Origin: Sporichthyaceae bacterium
Lineage (GTDB): Bacteria; Actinomycetota; Actinomycetes; Sporichthyales; Sporichthyaceae
Assembly: GCA_036269075.1 (NCBI GenBank)
Contig: DATASX010000033.1
Location: 1-64,000, forward strand
Direction of reading: 5' to 3'
DNA length: 64,000 nucleotides
Part shown: positions 51,043 to 59,263 of the stretch, piece by piece
How positions within the stretch are numbered: position 1 is the first letter of the stretch
Layout: each line of letters starts with the position of its first letter
Notes under the pieces: model-generated
Told to the model about the DNA's origin: nothing
Seen by the model: the letters and a program-made list of their open reading frames with translations, nothing else
Database searches by the model: none
Translations under genes and position numbers: made by a program

Positions 51043-52614
51043 TCAGTGCACTCCGTACGCGTTGATCACGGTCTCCGCAACGGTCGCGCCGGTCGCGGAC
51101 TTCGCGGAGACCCGCAACGACACCGTTCCGGGCTTGCCGAGCGCCGGGACCTTCGCGCTGCGGTTGTTGCCGCTGCCGGTGACCGCGACGTTCTGCCAGG
51201 TCTTACCGCCGTCGCCGGACCACTCCAGCGTCATCGACGCGACGTCGGGGAAGTCAGCGACCGACAGCGCGACGGTGGTGGCCGCGTTGCTCGCCGCCTG
51301 GTTCCGGTTGTTGAGGCCTGCGGGGAGCATGCGGATCGAGCCCGGCTGCGGCTGGCCGTGCACGATCACGATCACGTTGGGTTTCGGGTGGGTCCTCGTC
51401 GATCCGCCTGCCTGGAAGTACCACTTCGCACCGACCGTCGTGGACAGGTCGATCTCGTGTCCTTGGCGGCTCGCAGTCAGTTCGACCGTGTACCAGTGCG
51501 CCGCGACGGTGTCGACCGGCAGGCTGATCGACTGGCCCGAGCCGACCTGCTTGCCGTCCTTGTAGAGGGTGTAGCTGAAGTCCTGCTGCTGGGCCTGGCA
51601 CTCGTCGAGCTTGACCCCGTTGCCGGCCCAGGCACAGATCGGCGGGCCCCCGCCGACGCGCAAGTTGTTGCCGGACAGGTAGATCGCCGGGCTGTTCGGC
51701 CGCGGCGACCAGACGCCGTGGCCCCAGCTCTCCTGGTAGGACTTACCTGCCGCATACACGTGCGGAGTCGCGTTCTCGGTAAGGAATTCCGTGGCGTCGC
51801 GGCTGTTCTCGGTCAGCCGGGTGGTCCACTGCAGGCCCGGCGTCCGGTAATCGGTCTGCTTGCCGAGCGCCGGCACGGCGACACCGATGCCGGTGATCGG
51901 GCTCCCGTCGGGGTTCAGCGCCTCGAGGCCGAAGTTCGAGGTCTGCGCGGCGTCCAACGTCGCTACATCGAGGTCGACCCGGGCCAACTGCTTCGGGTTG
52001 GCCTTGACGGTGACGTCGCCGGGCATGCCTGTGAACGACTTCGCGAGGTCGTAGCGGACCGGGCTCGGGTCGGCGCCGCGTTTGGTGAGCACGCCGTGCA
52101 CGCCGAGCCGAATCGCCTTGGCGGCGCTGGGATCGGCCAGCACATAGGTGCTCTCACCCGGCCAGACGATTCCGTTGTCGGCGATCCAAGCCCGCTGTTT
52201 GTGACCCACCGTCACGGACGGCACCACCGCGAGCCCGCTGGTCGTCAGGTTCGAGTCGCCGACGTCGAAGGATACCTTGCCGGCCTTGCCGGTGTCGAAC
52301 ACGAGCTTGGTCGGGCCGGAGATCTGGACGACGCGCACGGCCACCGTCAGCGTCGGGTACTCGGTGATGTAGCCACCGACCGCGTAACGCCCGGCCGGGA
52401 CCGCGGTGGCCGCCCCGGAGTTCGCCGAGTAGGTCTTCCCGTTGGACAGGTCGATCAGCGAGGCCTGCATGTCCTCGGTCCCACCGGACCGGTTCAGGTA
52501 GCCGACCTGGATGCTCGCCGCGGCGGCATTCGCCGGGACGCCGGTCAGGCCGGCCCCCGCCGCGGCGACTGCGGCCACGGCGGCGACGGTGCGTCCGATC
52601 ACTTTGCTCCTCAT
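51043..52614 (-). CDS. Large secreted protein of unknown function
   Basis: 523 aa from ATG 52614, overlapping the tetR stop in ATGA. Signal peptide about residues 1-33 (ending ANAA). The mature part is beta-rich: LIDLSNGKTYSANSGAATAV and PAGRYAVGGYIT (a carboxypeptidase-regulatory-like module) near the N-terminus, and MTLEWSGDGGKTWQNVAVTG with VSLRVSAKSATG near the C-terminus, typical of adhesion-like domains. One Cys pair (PPICAW, LDECQA). Similar proteins in actinobacteria are annotated only as hypothetical. Confidence 0.7.
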   Translation of the reverse strand: MRSKVIGRTVAAVAAVAAAGAGLTGVPANAAAASIQVGYLNRSGGTEDMQASLIDLSNGKTYSANSGAATAVPAGRYAVGGYITEYPTLTVAVRVVQISGPTKLVFDTGKAGKVSFDVGDSNLTTSGLAVVPSVTVGHKQRAWIADNGIVWPGESTYVLADPSAAKAIRLGVHGVLTKRGADPSPVRYDLAKSFTGMPGDVTVKANPKQLARVDLDVATLDAAQTSNFGLEALNPDGSPITGIGVAVPALGKQTDYRTPGLQWTTRLTENSRDATEFLTENATPHVYAAGKSYQESWGHGVWSPRPNSPAIYLSGNNLRVGGGPPICAWAGNGVKLDECQAQQQDFSYTLYKDGKQVGSGQSISLPVDTVAAHWYTVELTASRQGHEIDLSTTVGAKWYFQAGGSTRTHPKPNVIVIVHGQPQPGSIRMLPAGLNNRNQAASNAATTVALSVADFPDVASMTLEWSGDGGKTWQNVAVTGSGNNRSAKVPALGKPGTVSLRVSAKSATGATVAETVINAYGVH

Positions 52615-53267
52615 GACTTCGGCGGTTGGGGTCGCAGCAGCAGGCCGACGGCGACCTGCAGGCCGATCGGGTCCGGTGGGTCGCCGGTGATCAGGTCGGT
52701 CCATACCCAGGAACTCGCGGTGCGCACGAGGATCTCGGCCAACTCGTCCAGCGCCACCGGGTGCGGCAGACAGCCGCCGGCGCGTTCCTGGCGCAGCAAC
52801 TTCTCGACCGACTCCACCAGTCGACCGTGCAGGCCGCCGTCGCGGGTGGCGAGCAACCGCAGCGCGCGCTCCGGGTCGCGGGAGACCACCGCCTGCAGCT
52901 CCGGCGACCGGTGCGCCTTCTCGACCCAGAGCCCGAGGACCCGGGCGAGGTAGGCCGAGCCGGTCCCCTCGGCGGCAGTCACGCACTCGAGCAGCAACGG
53001 CTCGACGACCGACCAGATCACCTCGAGGAGCAACTGGTCGCGGTTGCCGACCCAGCGGAACAAGGTGGTGCGGTCCACCCCGAGCTCGGCGGACAACCGG
53101 GCCATGTCCAACCGCTCGTTGGCCGCGATCATGTCGCGGGCCTGCGCCAGCACGCTGGCGACCTGCGGCGTCCGGGCATGCTCGGTGGACGGCAGCAGCA
53201 GGCCGTCCAGCAACTCCGGCGCCGAGCGCGAGGTGTGCCGGCGGCGCCGGGTCGCGTCTAGCGCCAC
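52611..53267 (-). CDS. QsdR/TetR-family transcriptional regulator
   Basis: 218 aa from GTG 53267, which overlaps the stop of the upstream serine hydrolase gene; the open frame to 53489 is antisense to nothing useful and unlikely. N-terminal HTH: ANERLDMARLSAELGVDRTT followed by LFRWVGNRDQLLLEV, then a helical ligand domain. Gene two of a three-gene translationally coupled operon. It may act on the AACGTT repeats upstream of the operon. Confidence 0.85.
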   Translation of the reverse strand: MALDATRRRRHTSRSAPELLDGLLLPSTEHARTPQVASVLAQARDMIAANERLDMARLSAELGVDRTTLFRWVGNRDQLLLEVIWSVVEPLLLECVTAAEGTGSAYLARVLGLWVEKAHRSPELQAVVSRDPERALRLLATRDGGLHGRLVESVEKLLRQERAGGCLPHPVALDELAEILVRTASSWVWTDLITGDPPDPIGLQVAVGLLLRPQPPKS

Positions 53268-54493
53268 GAGCCGGAGTCCGTAGAGCCGAGCCCGAGGCAG
53301 TAGTAGGCGGCGTCGATGAGACTTTGGCCGCGCCGGCCGATCGTGACGGCCGAGGACATCCGGTTCATGGTGTAGCCGAACGACATCCCGTGGGCCGGGT
53401 CGGCGAAACCGACACAGCCACCGAATCCCGTGTGGCCGAAGGCATCCGAGCCCAGCAGCAGCGAGTCCTGCCGGCGTTCCGGTCGCCATCGGTTGTCCAC
53501 GGAAAGCATGTATCCCAGGCCGAGGCGGAAGTTGTGCCGCAACGTGTGGTCCCAGCCGGCCGAGTGCGCGGTCGACATCCAGGCGACCGCGGCGGAGTCG
53601 AAGCAGACCCCGTTGTGGTCGACCCCGGGGAATGCCAACGGCTCGTAGAGTCCGGCCAGAGCCCGCGCGTTGGCAATCCCACCCCCGCTGGGGATCTCAG
53701 CGCCATGGGCCTCGCGAGAGTTGAAGTTGTGCTGACCCGGCGTCAGATAGCCGCCCGAGTTGCCGAACTGGAGCCCTGGGATCGACTCCGGGTCGGCGGT
53801 CAGCAGGAAGAACTCCGCGGCGGTGGTTGGGTCGATCTCGGGCAGCAGGATCGGCGCGATGCGCGGTTCGATCTGTGGTGGCGCCCCGATCCAGAAGTCG
53901 AGCCCGAGCGGACCGGCGAGTTCGTCGGCGAAGTAGCGCCCGAGCGAACGACCGTCGGTGCGTCGGACCAACGCGTCGAGGATGTAGCCGTAGGTCATCG
54001 CCGCGTAGCCTTGCTGCTGCCCCGGCGGGAAGAACGGTGCCTCGGCCGCGATCAGGTCGGCCATCAACTCGGCGTCGAAGAACGCCCCCGCGGGCAGCGG
54101 GGCCCGGATCGCGAGCACCCCGGAGCGGTGCGTCAGGACGTCGTGGACGGTGACCTGGTCCTTGCCCTTGCGGGCGAACTCCGGCCAGTACGCCGCCACG
54201 GGGCGTTCCAGGTCGATCTCGCCACGGCCGGCGAGCAGGTGGATGCACGTGCTGGCGGCACCCTTGGTCGCCGAGAAGATCACGCTGACGGTGTCGCGGT
54301 CCCACGGCCTTCCGACGTCCGCGTCGGCCACGCCACCCCACAGGTCGACGACCGTCGCCCCACCCACCCGCACACACACCGAGGCACCGAGCTCTGCCCG
54401 CAGGCGGAAGTTGCGCTCGAACTCGTCGCGTACTGCGCCGAAGCCCTCGGCGCAGAAACCGTCCACCATCAGGTCGGTGGTCGTCTCGGTCAT
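53258..54493 (-). CDS. Beta-lactamase/EstB-type serine hydrolase
   Basis: 411 aa, no signal peptide. Class C beta-lactamase fold: SxxK in VIFSATKGAAS, Tyr in YAAMTYGYILDALVRR, HTGFGGC as the KTG counterpart, and FFPPGQQQGY. Homologues are carboxylesterases (EstB, LipL). First gene of a coupled operon whose second gene is a TetR regulator, so the substrate may be the regulator's ligand. Confidence 0.88.
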   Translation of the reverse strand: MTETTTDLMVDGFCAEGFGAVRDEFERNFRLRAELGASVCVRVGGATVVDLWGGVADADVGRPWDRDTVSVIFSATKGAASTCIHLLAGRGEIDLERPVAAYWPEFARKGKDQVTVHDVLTHRSGVLAIRAPLPAGAFFDAELMADLIAAEAPFFPPGQQQGYAAMTYGYILDALVRRTDGRSLGRYFADELAGPLGLDFWIGAPPQIEPRIAPILLPEIDPTTAAEFFLLTADPESIPGLQFGNSGGYLTPGQHNFNSREAHGAEIPSGGGIANARALAGLYEPLAFPGVDHNGVCFDSAAVAWMSTAHSAGWDHTLRHNFRLGLGYMLSVDNRWRPERRQDSLLLGSDAFGHTGFGGCVGFADPAHGMSFGYTMNRMSSAVTIGRRGQSLIDAAYYCLGLGSTDSGSWR

Positions 54494-54831
54494 CGAAGAT
54501 CCGTTTCGCGGTGGGAGCGACGAGCCGGGTTCCGGGACGGGACGACCAGCCTGCGCAACGTTAGGTCAGAACGTTGCCGTTCACAACGTTTGTCCGATTT
54601 GTTGCATTTGTGCACCTCCTGCTTGCCCGGGCCGTTGGGACTCGGCACCGACGCCGGGCGTTCGCCACCAGGATCGCAATCGGGAGTCCGCGGCGCCAAG
54701 TGGTCCGTACCGTGCGGAATGTCGTGATCCGAGAGGTCGGCCTCGAGTTCAGGCTCGGCAGCGGCCGACGCGGCCGGTGGTGTGACGCGATACACACGTT
54801 CGCGAGGAGCCCAGCCTGCAGGCGCGGCCGG
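54494..54831. promoter_or_regulatory. Promoter region with three AACGTT boxes
   Basis: 338 nt without a supported gene. AACGTT occurs at 54557, 54570 and 54585, in a locally AT-richer patch ahead of the serine hydrolase operon. This is a likely operator array, possibly for the QsdR-type regulator. Confidence 0.5.
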
Positions 54832-55164
54832 TCAGGCTGAGGCGGCAACCCACCCGGAGGCAGCGGGCAGGTCTCGCACCGCGGCGAGGCTGTCCAGACC
54901 GAACTGGCGCACCTTGCGCGCGAGTGAGCCGCCGGCGCGCACGAGCAGTTCCAACTCGACCTCGGCGGCGAGGACCAACAGAACCTCCGCAGTGGCTGGG
55001 TTCAGCATGTCCAGACCGGTGAGGTCCAACCGACGAATCCCACGACGGGCCTCGCGCGACAACGCCTCCGCCAAATCGGCCTGACGGGCCCGCGGCGCGC
55101 GGCCGGCGATGCGCACCGTGCCGGGATCCAACTTGTCGCGGGTGACCACGAAGGTCTCGTCCAT
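54832..55164 (-). CDS. STAS-like domain protein
   Basis: 110 aa. RIAGRAPRARQADLAEALSR, IRRLDLTGLDMLNPATAEVL and LELLVRAGGSLARKVRQFGL fit a divergent STAS domain; the usual DSxG phosphosite reads NPATAE, so there is no obvious phosphorylatable Ser. It may be a non-phosphorylated partner. ATG 55164 is preferred to the TTG three bases before. Confidence 0.65.
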   Translation of the reverse strand: MDETFVVTRDKLDPGTVRIAGRAPRARQADLAEALSREARRGIRRLDLTGLDMLNPATAEVLLVLAAEVELELLVRAGGSLARKVRQFGLDSLAAVRDLPAASGWVAASA

Positions 55165-55471
55165 CAAGCCTCCTCGCGGTCGAAGACCCCCCGACCGGTC
55201 ACCTGTGCGACCGGGTACCGAAGCCGATCACTACCCGTCCAAGACCGGCAGCCAATCCGCTTCGAGCCATAAATTTCCCGACGAACCCGGACAAAACCCC
55301 AACAAAGCCACGGGGAATCACCCGTCCGGCCCCCGGGGTGCGCGGGCCGGCAGGGGGCCGCGTGTGACGGAAGTCCCGCTCTTCGGGCCGGTGGTTGAGA
55401 GCGCGATCACGGCGACCGTCATGCCGCCTGCGCAACGGTGACGAAACAGATTCCCCAGGCGTGGAGGCCAA
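55165..55471. other. Gene-free stretch ahead of the ABM-like cluster
   Basis: About 307 nt between divergent genes. No ORF is convincing; it presumably holds the promoters of the STAS-like gene and of the ABM-like cluster. Confidence 0.5.
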
Positions 55472-55864
55472 ATGAGCTGGCTGCGGGTGGTCACCTACCA
55501 GTTGCCCACCGACGACACTGCCGCCGCGATCGACTCGATCAAGGCGGACACGGCCGAGGTGGTGGCGATCCTGGAGCAGCAGCCCGGGTTCGGCGGCGCG
55601 TACTGGGCCGAATCCCCCGAGGACAACACGGTTTCGGCCGTGTCCCACTGGACCGATCTGGCTGCGATCGAGGCGGCCGACGCGGCGTTGACGAAGATCC
55701 GGGCCATGCGCGACGCCTCCGGCGCGGCAGTCGCCGTCCTCGAGGTCCACCAGGTCGGCCTGTTCGCGGTGCCCGCGATCAGCATGTGGGCGGACGAGCC
55801 CGCCGAGGCACCCGGGCCCCGGCACGCGCTGTCCCGGCTCCAGGGACGGCTCCGGCGTAACTGA
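55472..55864 (+). CDS. ABM-like (dimeric alpha/beta-barrel) protein 1
   Basis: 130 aa; ATG 55472 with GGAGG upstream. One domain of the antibiotic biosynthesis monooxygenase type: SWLRVVTYQLPTDDTAAAID, ILEQQPGFGGAYWAES, TVSAVSHWTDLAAIEAADAA. The C-terminus is longer than in its neighbours. It may bind haem or an aromatic ligand, or simply dimerise. First of three related genes. Confidence 0.7.
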   Translation: MSWLRVVTYQLPTDDTAAAIDSIKADTAEVVAILEQQPGFGGAYWAESPEDNTVSAVSHWTDLAAIEAADAALTKIRAMRDASGAAVAVLEVHQVGLFAVPAISMWADEPAEAPGPRHALSRLQGRLRRN

Positions 55865-55912
55865 CCCGACATGTACAGCCAGCCCGCGAACGTTTCATCC
55901 GAGGAGACCGCA

Positions 55913-56230
55913 ATGGCCGAGACCTGGATGCGAGTCGTCATCTACCGCTCGCACAGCACCGAGGAAAGCGCCGGGGCCGAGTACCTGAGGACCAGCACCC
56001 GAGACACGCTGCGCCTGCTCGAGGGCCAGCCCGGCTTCAAACTCGGTTACTGGGGCCACAACCCGAGCGCCGGCGAGATGGCCGCCGTGACCTACTGGGA
56101 GAGCCTGGATTCGATCCGCGCCGCCGGACCGGTGCTCCAGAAGCTGCAGTCCGAGCGTGACCGGCAGGGCATCCGCGTCACCTCGGCCCGCAACATGCGA
56201 CTGATGTCGCTGTCGCAGAAGCAGAACTGA
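55913..56230 (+). CDS. ABM-like protein 2
   Basis: 105 aa; ATG 55913 with GAGGAG upstream, although ATG 55871 is in frame. Motifs WMRVVIYRSHSTEESAGAEY, LLEGQPGFKLGYWGHNPSAG, AAVTYWESLDSIRAA and a C-terminal RNMRLMSL. Closest to the second domain of the 56425 gene. It lies 48 nt after protein 1 and is followed by a long hairpin. Confidence 0.7.
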   Translation: MAETWMRVVIYRSHSTEESAGAEYLRTSTRDTLRLLEGQPGFKLGYWGHNPSAGEMAAVTYWESLDSIRAAGPVLQKLQSERDRQGIRVTSARNMRLMSLSQKQN

Positions 56231-56259
56231 GTTTTCCTAGCGCCGCAACGCGCCCGGAT

Positions 56260-56297
56260 GTGACGGTGAGTCAGCAGATCGTCTGACGCACCGTCAC
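56260..56297. terminator. Long hairpin between ABM-like genes, with two CTGAC-type dyads
   Basis: GTGACGGTG/CACCGTCAC (9 bp) continues through one mismatch to GTCAG/CTGAC with an 8-nt loop: about 14 pairs. Each half is itself a CTGACG-family dyad (56260-56274 two mismatches, 56283-56297 one mismatch). It could end the 55472-56230 transcript or attenuate the next gene. Confidence 0.7.
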
Positions 56298-56424
56298 CGT
56301 TCGCTTGGGCCCTGTCGTGTACCCGCTCTCCCGGCTGATGAAACGCCCGGTTACGGGGTAGATCGCGGTCCAGTCGACCCAATAGAAAAAGACATCCGAA
56401 CTGATCGGCAGGAAGGCTGCACCC

Positions 56425-57138
56425 ATGGCTGCGACGTGCTTGCGAATCGTCACCTACAACATCGGCGAAGGCAGTGGCACGCCGAGGAAGTACCTGGAGG
56501 ACAGCCTCCAGGAGGTCATCCCGATGCTGCACGGCAAACCTGGTTTCCGCGGTGGGCACTGGGGCCACGACGAGGACGAGACCGTGCTGGCGGCCGTCAC
56601 CAACTGGGCCTCCCGCGAGGCCATCGCATCGGCGAACGACTTCCTCACCGATCTGCACGCGCAGCGGTTGGCCCGTGGCCTGAAGGTGTCGCGCGCGGTC
56701 AACCTCGAGTTGGTGACCTCCCCGACCGAGTGGGACGCCGCCGACTGGTCCGCGATCACCAGCCGGGAGGCCTCCAACTGGTTGCGGGTGTTCTTCTACA
56801 CCGCCGAGGATTCCACGGACGAGCGCGTCGCAGGCTACCTGCAGAACTCGACCCACCAGACGCTCAAGCTGCTCAAGAAGCAGTCGGGTTTCCGGGTGGG
56901 CTACTGGGGCCGCGACGGGGTGCAGGGAACGATGGCCGCGATCACCTACTGGGACAGCAAGGAGGCCATCGAAGCCGCGTCCCCGGAACTGGAGCGGCTG
57001 CATCAGGCCCGCAAGGAGCACGGCGTCGCCAGTTCCGGCGTGGTCAACCTGAAGCTGATCCGCACCGAGGTCCGACCCGGCACCCACGCCAAGGGTTGGC
57101 TGCCGCTGCCCGAGGCGCACGCCCCGGCCCGCGGCTGA
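56425..57138 (+). CDS. Tandem two-domain ABM-like protein 3
   Basis: 237 aa containing two ABM-like domains: TCLRIVTYNIGEGSGTPRKY with MLHGKPGFRGGHWGHDED (about residues 4-105), and SNWLRVFFYTAEDSTDERVA with LKKQSGFRVGYWGRDGVQG (about residues 115-220). Intragenic duplication of the same fold as the two preceding genes. The conserved core is PGF-x3-YWG...AA-x-T-YW. Function unknown. Hairpins lie on both sides. Confidence 0.72.
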   Translation: MAATCLRIVTYNIGEGSGTPRKYLEDSLQEVIPMLHGKPGFRGGHWGHDEDETVLAAVTNWASREAIASANDFLTDLHAQRLARGLKVSRAVNLELVTSPTEWDAADWSAITSREASNWLRVFFYTAEDSTDERVAGYLQNSTHQTLKLLKKQSGFRVGYWGRDGVQGTMAAITYWDSKEAIEAASPELERLHQARKEHGVASSGVVNLKLIRTEVRPGTHAKGWLPLPEAHAPARG

Positions 57139-57322
57139 GGAGGCCGGTGCCCGGGCGAACCGCGATCGTACGAAGATCTGCGTAGGCCGGAGCAGACTGC
57201 AGGCTGACGCGCGAACGGCCCGCCAGGGCGACGCTGCCGGGTATGAACTCAACTGCTGCCCCGGCGAACTGCGTCGCGGGCCTCACCGAGCGCCCCCGCG
57301 GCGCGGATCCCGTCCTCGATCC

Positions 57323-57385
57323 AGTGGTCTGTCTGGCAAATGAACAGGCGCCGTCTGCGGCGCCGCATTCACCAGACAGACCACT
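57323..57385. repeat. 63-nt hairpin with 14-bp perfect outer stem
   Basis: AGTGGTCTGTCTGG (57323-57336) pairs perfectly with CCAGACAGACCACT (57372-57385). Inside, TGAA/TTCA and GGCGCC/GGCGCC add further pairs around a GTCTGC loop. It lies 42 nt upstream of the sensor kinase start. Candidate attenuator, terminator, or small mobile element. Confidence 0.75.
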
Positions 57386-57427
57386 AGGCTGCACCGTGCC
57401 CCGTGGATCCAAGCGACGGGACGTCGC

Positions 57428-58577
57428 ATGAGGTGCTTCGACCAGCGCCCACGCCTGGGGCCTCGCGACGTGATCCCGGCGCTCGCGCTGACCGCGTTCA
57501 CGCTGGCCGGGACCCACGGCGCCGCGACCCACATCTCGCACCAGGTCGTCGCGATGAACCCCCTGGGGTACGCCCTCGCCGGTGGGGCCGCGGCGATTCT
57601 GCTGCTGCGTCGGATCGCCCCGGCCGCGACCGTCATCGGTTGCGCGGCGCTGGTCGGGACGTACCTGGCGATCGGGTTCACCTATGGGCCGGTGCTGATC
57701 GCGCCGGCGATCGCGGCGATCTCCGCGGCCGCCCGCCTGCCGACCGCGCGCTCGGTACGTGCCTGCGCGATCACGATCGGACTGGTCGCGCTGGGCCTGG
57801 CGATCCGGCTGGCCCGCGACCCGAGTCCGGGCGCGGCGTTCGCGATGGTGCTGGGCAGCGGTTGGCTGATCCTGGCTTGGGCGTTCGGCTCGATGTGGCG
57901 CATGCGACGCGAGACTTTTTTTCCGCGCCCGCCGGGAGGAAGCCGACCGGACGGTCGCGACCGAGCGGCTCCGGATCGCCGCCGAGGTCCACGACGTGGC
58001 CGGACACGGACTGGCCGTGATCGCGATGCAGGCCGGTGTCGCCCTGCATGTCCTGGAGCGCCGGCCGGAGCAGGCCCGCATCGCGCTGGAGGAGATCCGC
58101 ACCGCCAGCACCCAGGCGTTGCTGGATCTGCGGGCAACCCTGGACACGATGCGGGACGCGACCGAGGCGCCCCGTCGGCCCGGGCAGTCCGACGTCGGTG
58201 ACCTGCCGGCGCTGGTCGACCGGATCCGACGGGCCGGGCTACCGGTGACGCTGGACCTCCAAGTGGCCGGGGCCACCCTGGCCCCGGCGACCCAGCACGC
58301 GGCCTACCGGATCGTCCAGGAGTCGCTGACCAATGTGCTGCGCCACGCCAACGCCGAGTCGGCCGGGGTGACCGTGCGGATCCAGGGCGAGGCGCTGGAG
58401 ATCGCGGTGGTCGACGACGGGCGGAACCCGACGCACGGCCCGGCGGGCGGCGGGATCTCCGGCATGCGCGAGCGGGCCGCCCGGGCGGGTGGCACGCTCG
58501 CGGCGGGTCTACGACCGGGCGGCGGGTTCGAGGTGCGTGCCGTGCTTCCGGCCCGTCCGGGAGGATCGCACCGATGA
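57428..58577 (+). CDS. NarL-type sensor histidine kinase with a T7 frameshift
   Basis: The first frame (ATG 57428) encodes about five membrane segments up to MWRMRRETFF. At a run of seven T's (about 57915-57921) it must lose one base to continue FRARREEADRTVATERLRIA, AEVHDVAGHGLAVIAMQAG (H-box), AYRIVQESLTNVLRHANAES (N-box) and GGGISGMRERAARAGG (G-box), ending at 58577. The full protein would be about 383 aa, normal for the family. The T7 run is striking in this GC-rich DNA: real mutation, phase-variable slippage or sequencing error. The stop overlaps the regulator start in ATGA. Confidence 0.82.
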
Positions 58578-59233
58578 TCCGGGTGTGCGTCGCCGACGAC
58601 CAACCGCTGGTCCGCATGGGCTTGCGGGTGCTGATCGACGACGCGGCGCACATCGAACTGGTGGGGACCGCCGAGGACGGCGACTCCGCACTCGAGTTGA
58701 TCCGCAGCACCCGCCCGGACGTGGCACTGCTCGACATCCGAATGCCCGGGCGCGACGGCCTCGCCGTGCTGGATGAGGTCGTGCGCGACCCGGGCCTGGG
58801 CCGAACCCGGGTCGTCATGCTGACCACGTTCGCGCTCGACGAGTACGTGTTCGCCGCGCTCGCCGCCGGCGCCAGCGGGTTCCTGGTCAAGGACGCCGAC
58901 CCGGCCGAGCTGTTGCGGGCGGTGCGGGTGGTCGCCGAGGGTGGCTGCCTGCTCTCCCCCGCCGTCACCCGCCGCGTGATCGAGGAGTTCGGCACGCGGC
59001 GGGCGGCGCCCCGACCGCACCCGCAGCTGCACCTGTTGACCACCCGGGAACGCGAGATGGTCGCCTGGGTGGGCACCGGCAGGTCGAACGATGAGATCGC
59101 AGCCGCGCTGGTGCCCAGCCCGGCCACCGTCCGCACGCACGTGGGACGGGCGATGTTGAAGCTCGACGCCCGCGACCGCGCTCAGCTGGTCGTGTTCGCG
59201 CTGCAGTCGGGGCTCGCGCCCGGCACTGTCTGA
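58574..59233 (+). CDS. NarL/LuxR-family response regulator
   Basis: 219 aa. Receiver domain with phospho-acceptor Asp in DVALLDIRMPGRDG, acidic pocket VADDQ, and Lys in FLVKDADP; LuxR-type C-terminal HTH TTREREMVAWVGTGRSNDEI continuing AAALVPSPATVRTHVGRAM. Partner of the upstream kinase (4-nt overlap). The signal is unknown. The TGA stop lies in a perfect CTGACG dyad. Confidence 0.93.
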   Translation: MIRVCVADDQPLVRMGLRVLIDDAAHIELVGTAEDGDSALELIRSTRPDVALLDIRMPGRDGLAVLDEVVRDPGLGRTRVVMLTTFALDEYVFAALAAGASGFLVKDADPAELLRAVRVVAEGGCLLSPAVTRRVIEEFGTRRAAPRPHPQLHLLTTREREMVAWVGTGRSNDEIAAALVPSPATVRTHVGRAMLKLDARDRAQLVVFALQSGLAPGTV

Positions 59234-59244
59234 CGGGACGTCAG
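59230..59244. repeat. CTGACG-N3-CGTCAG dyad (perfect)
   Basis: Perfect copy with spacer GGA. The left arm contains the TGA stop (59231-59233) of the response regulator gene. Confidence 0.85.
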
Positions 59245-59263
59245 AACACAACTGGGCCGAGGG

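Noticed and set aside
54574-54840. 88-codon ORF in the gap before the STAS-like gene
   Set aside because: No ribosome site; Arg-rich translation without family resemblance; overlaps the probable operon promoter.
57243-57431. 62-codon ORF over the 63-nt hairpin
   Set aside because: It has no ribosome site and its coding potential is explained by the inverted repeat. The hairpin is the real feature.
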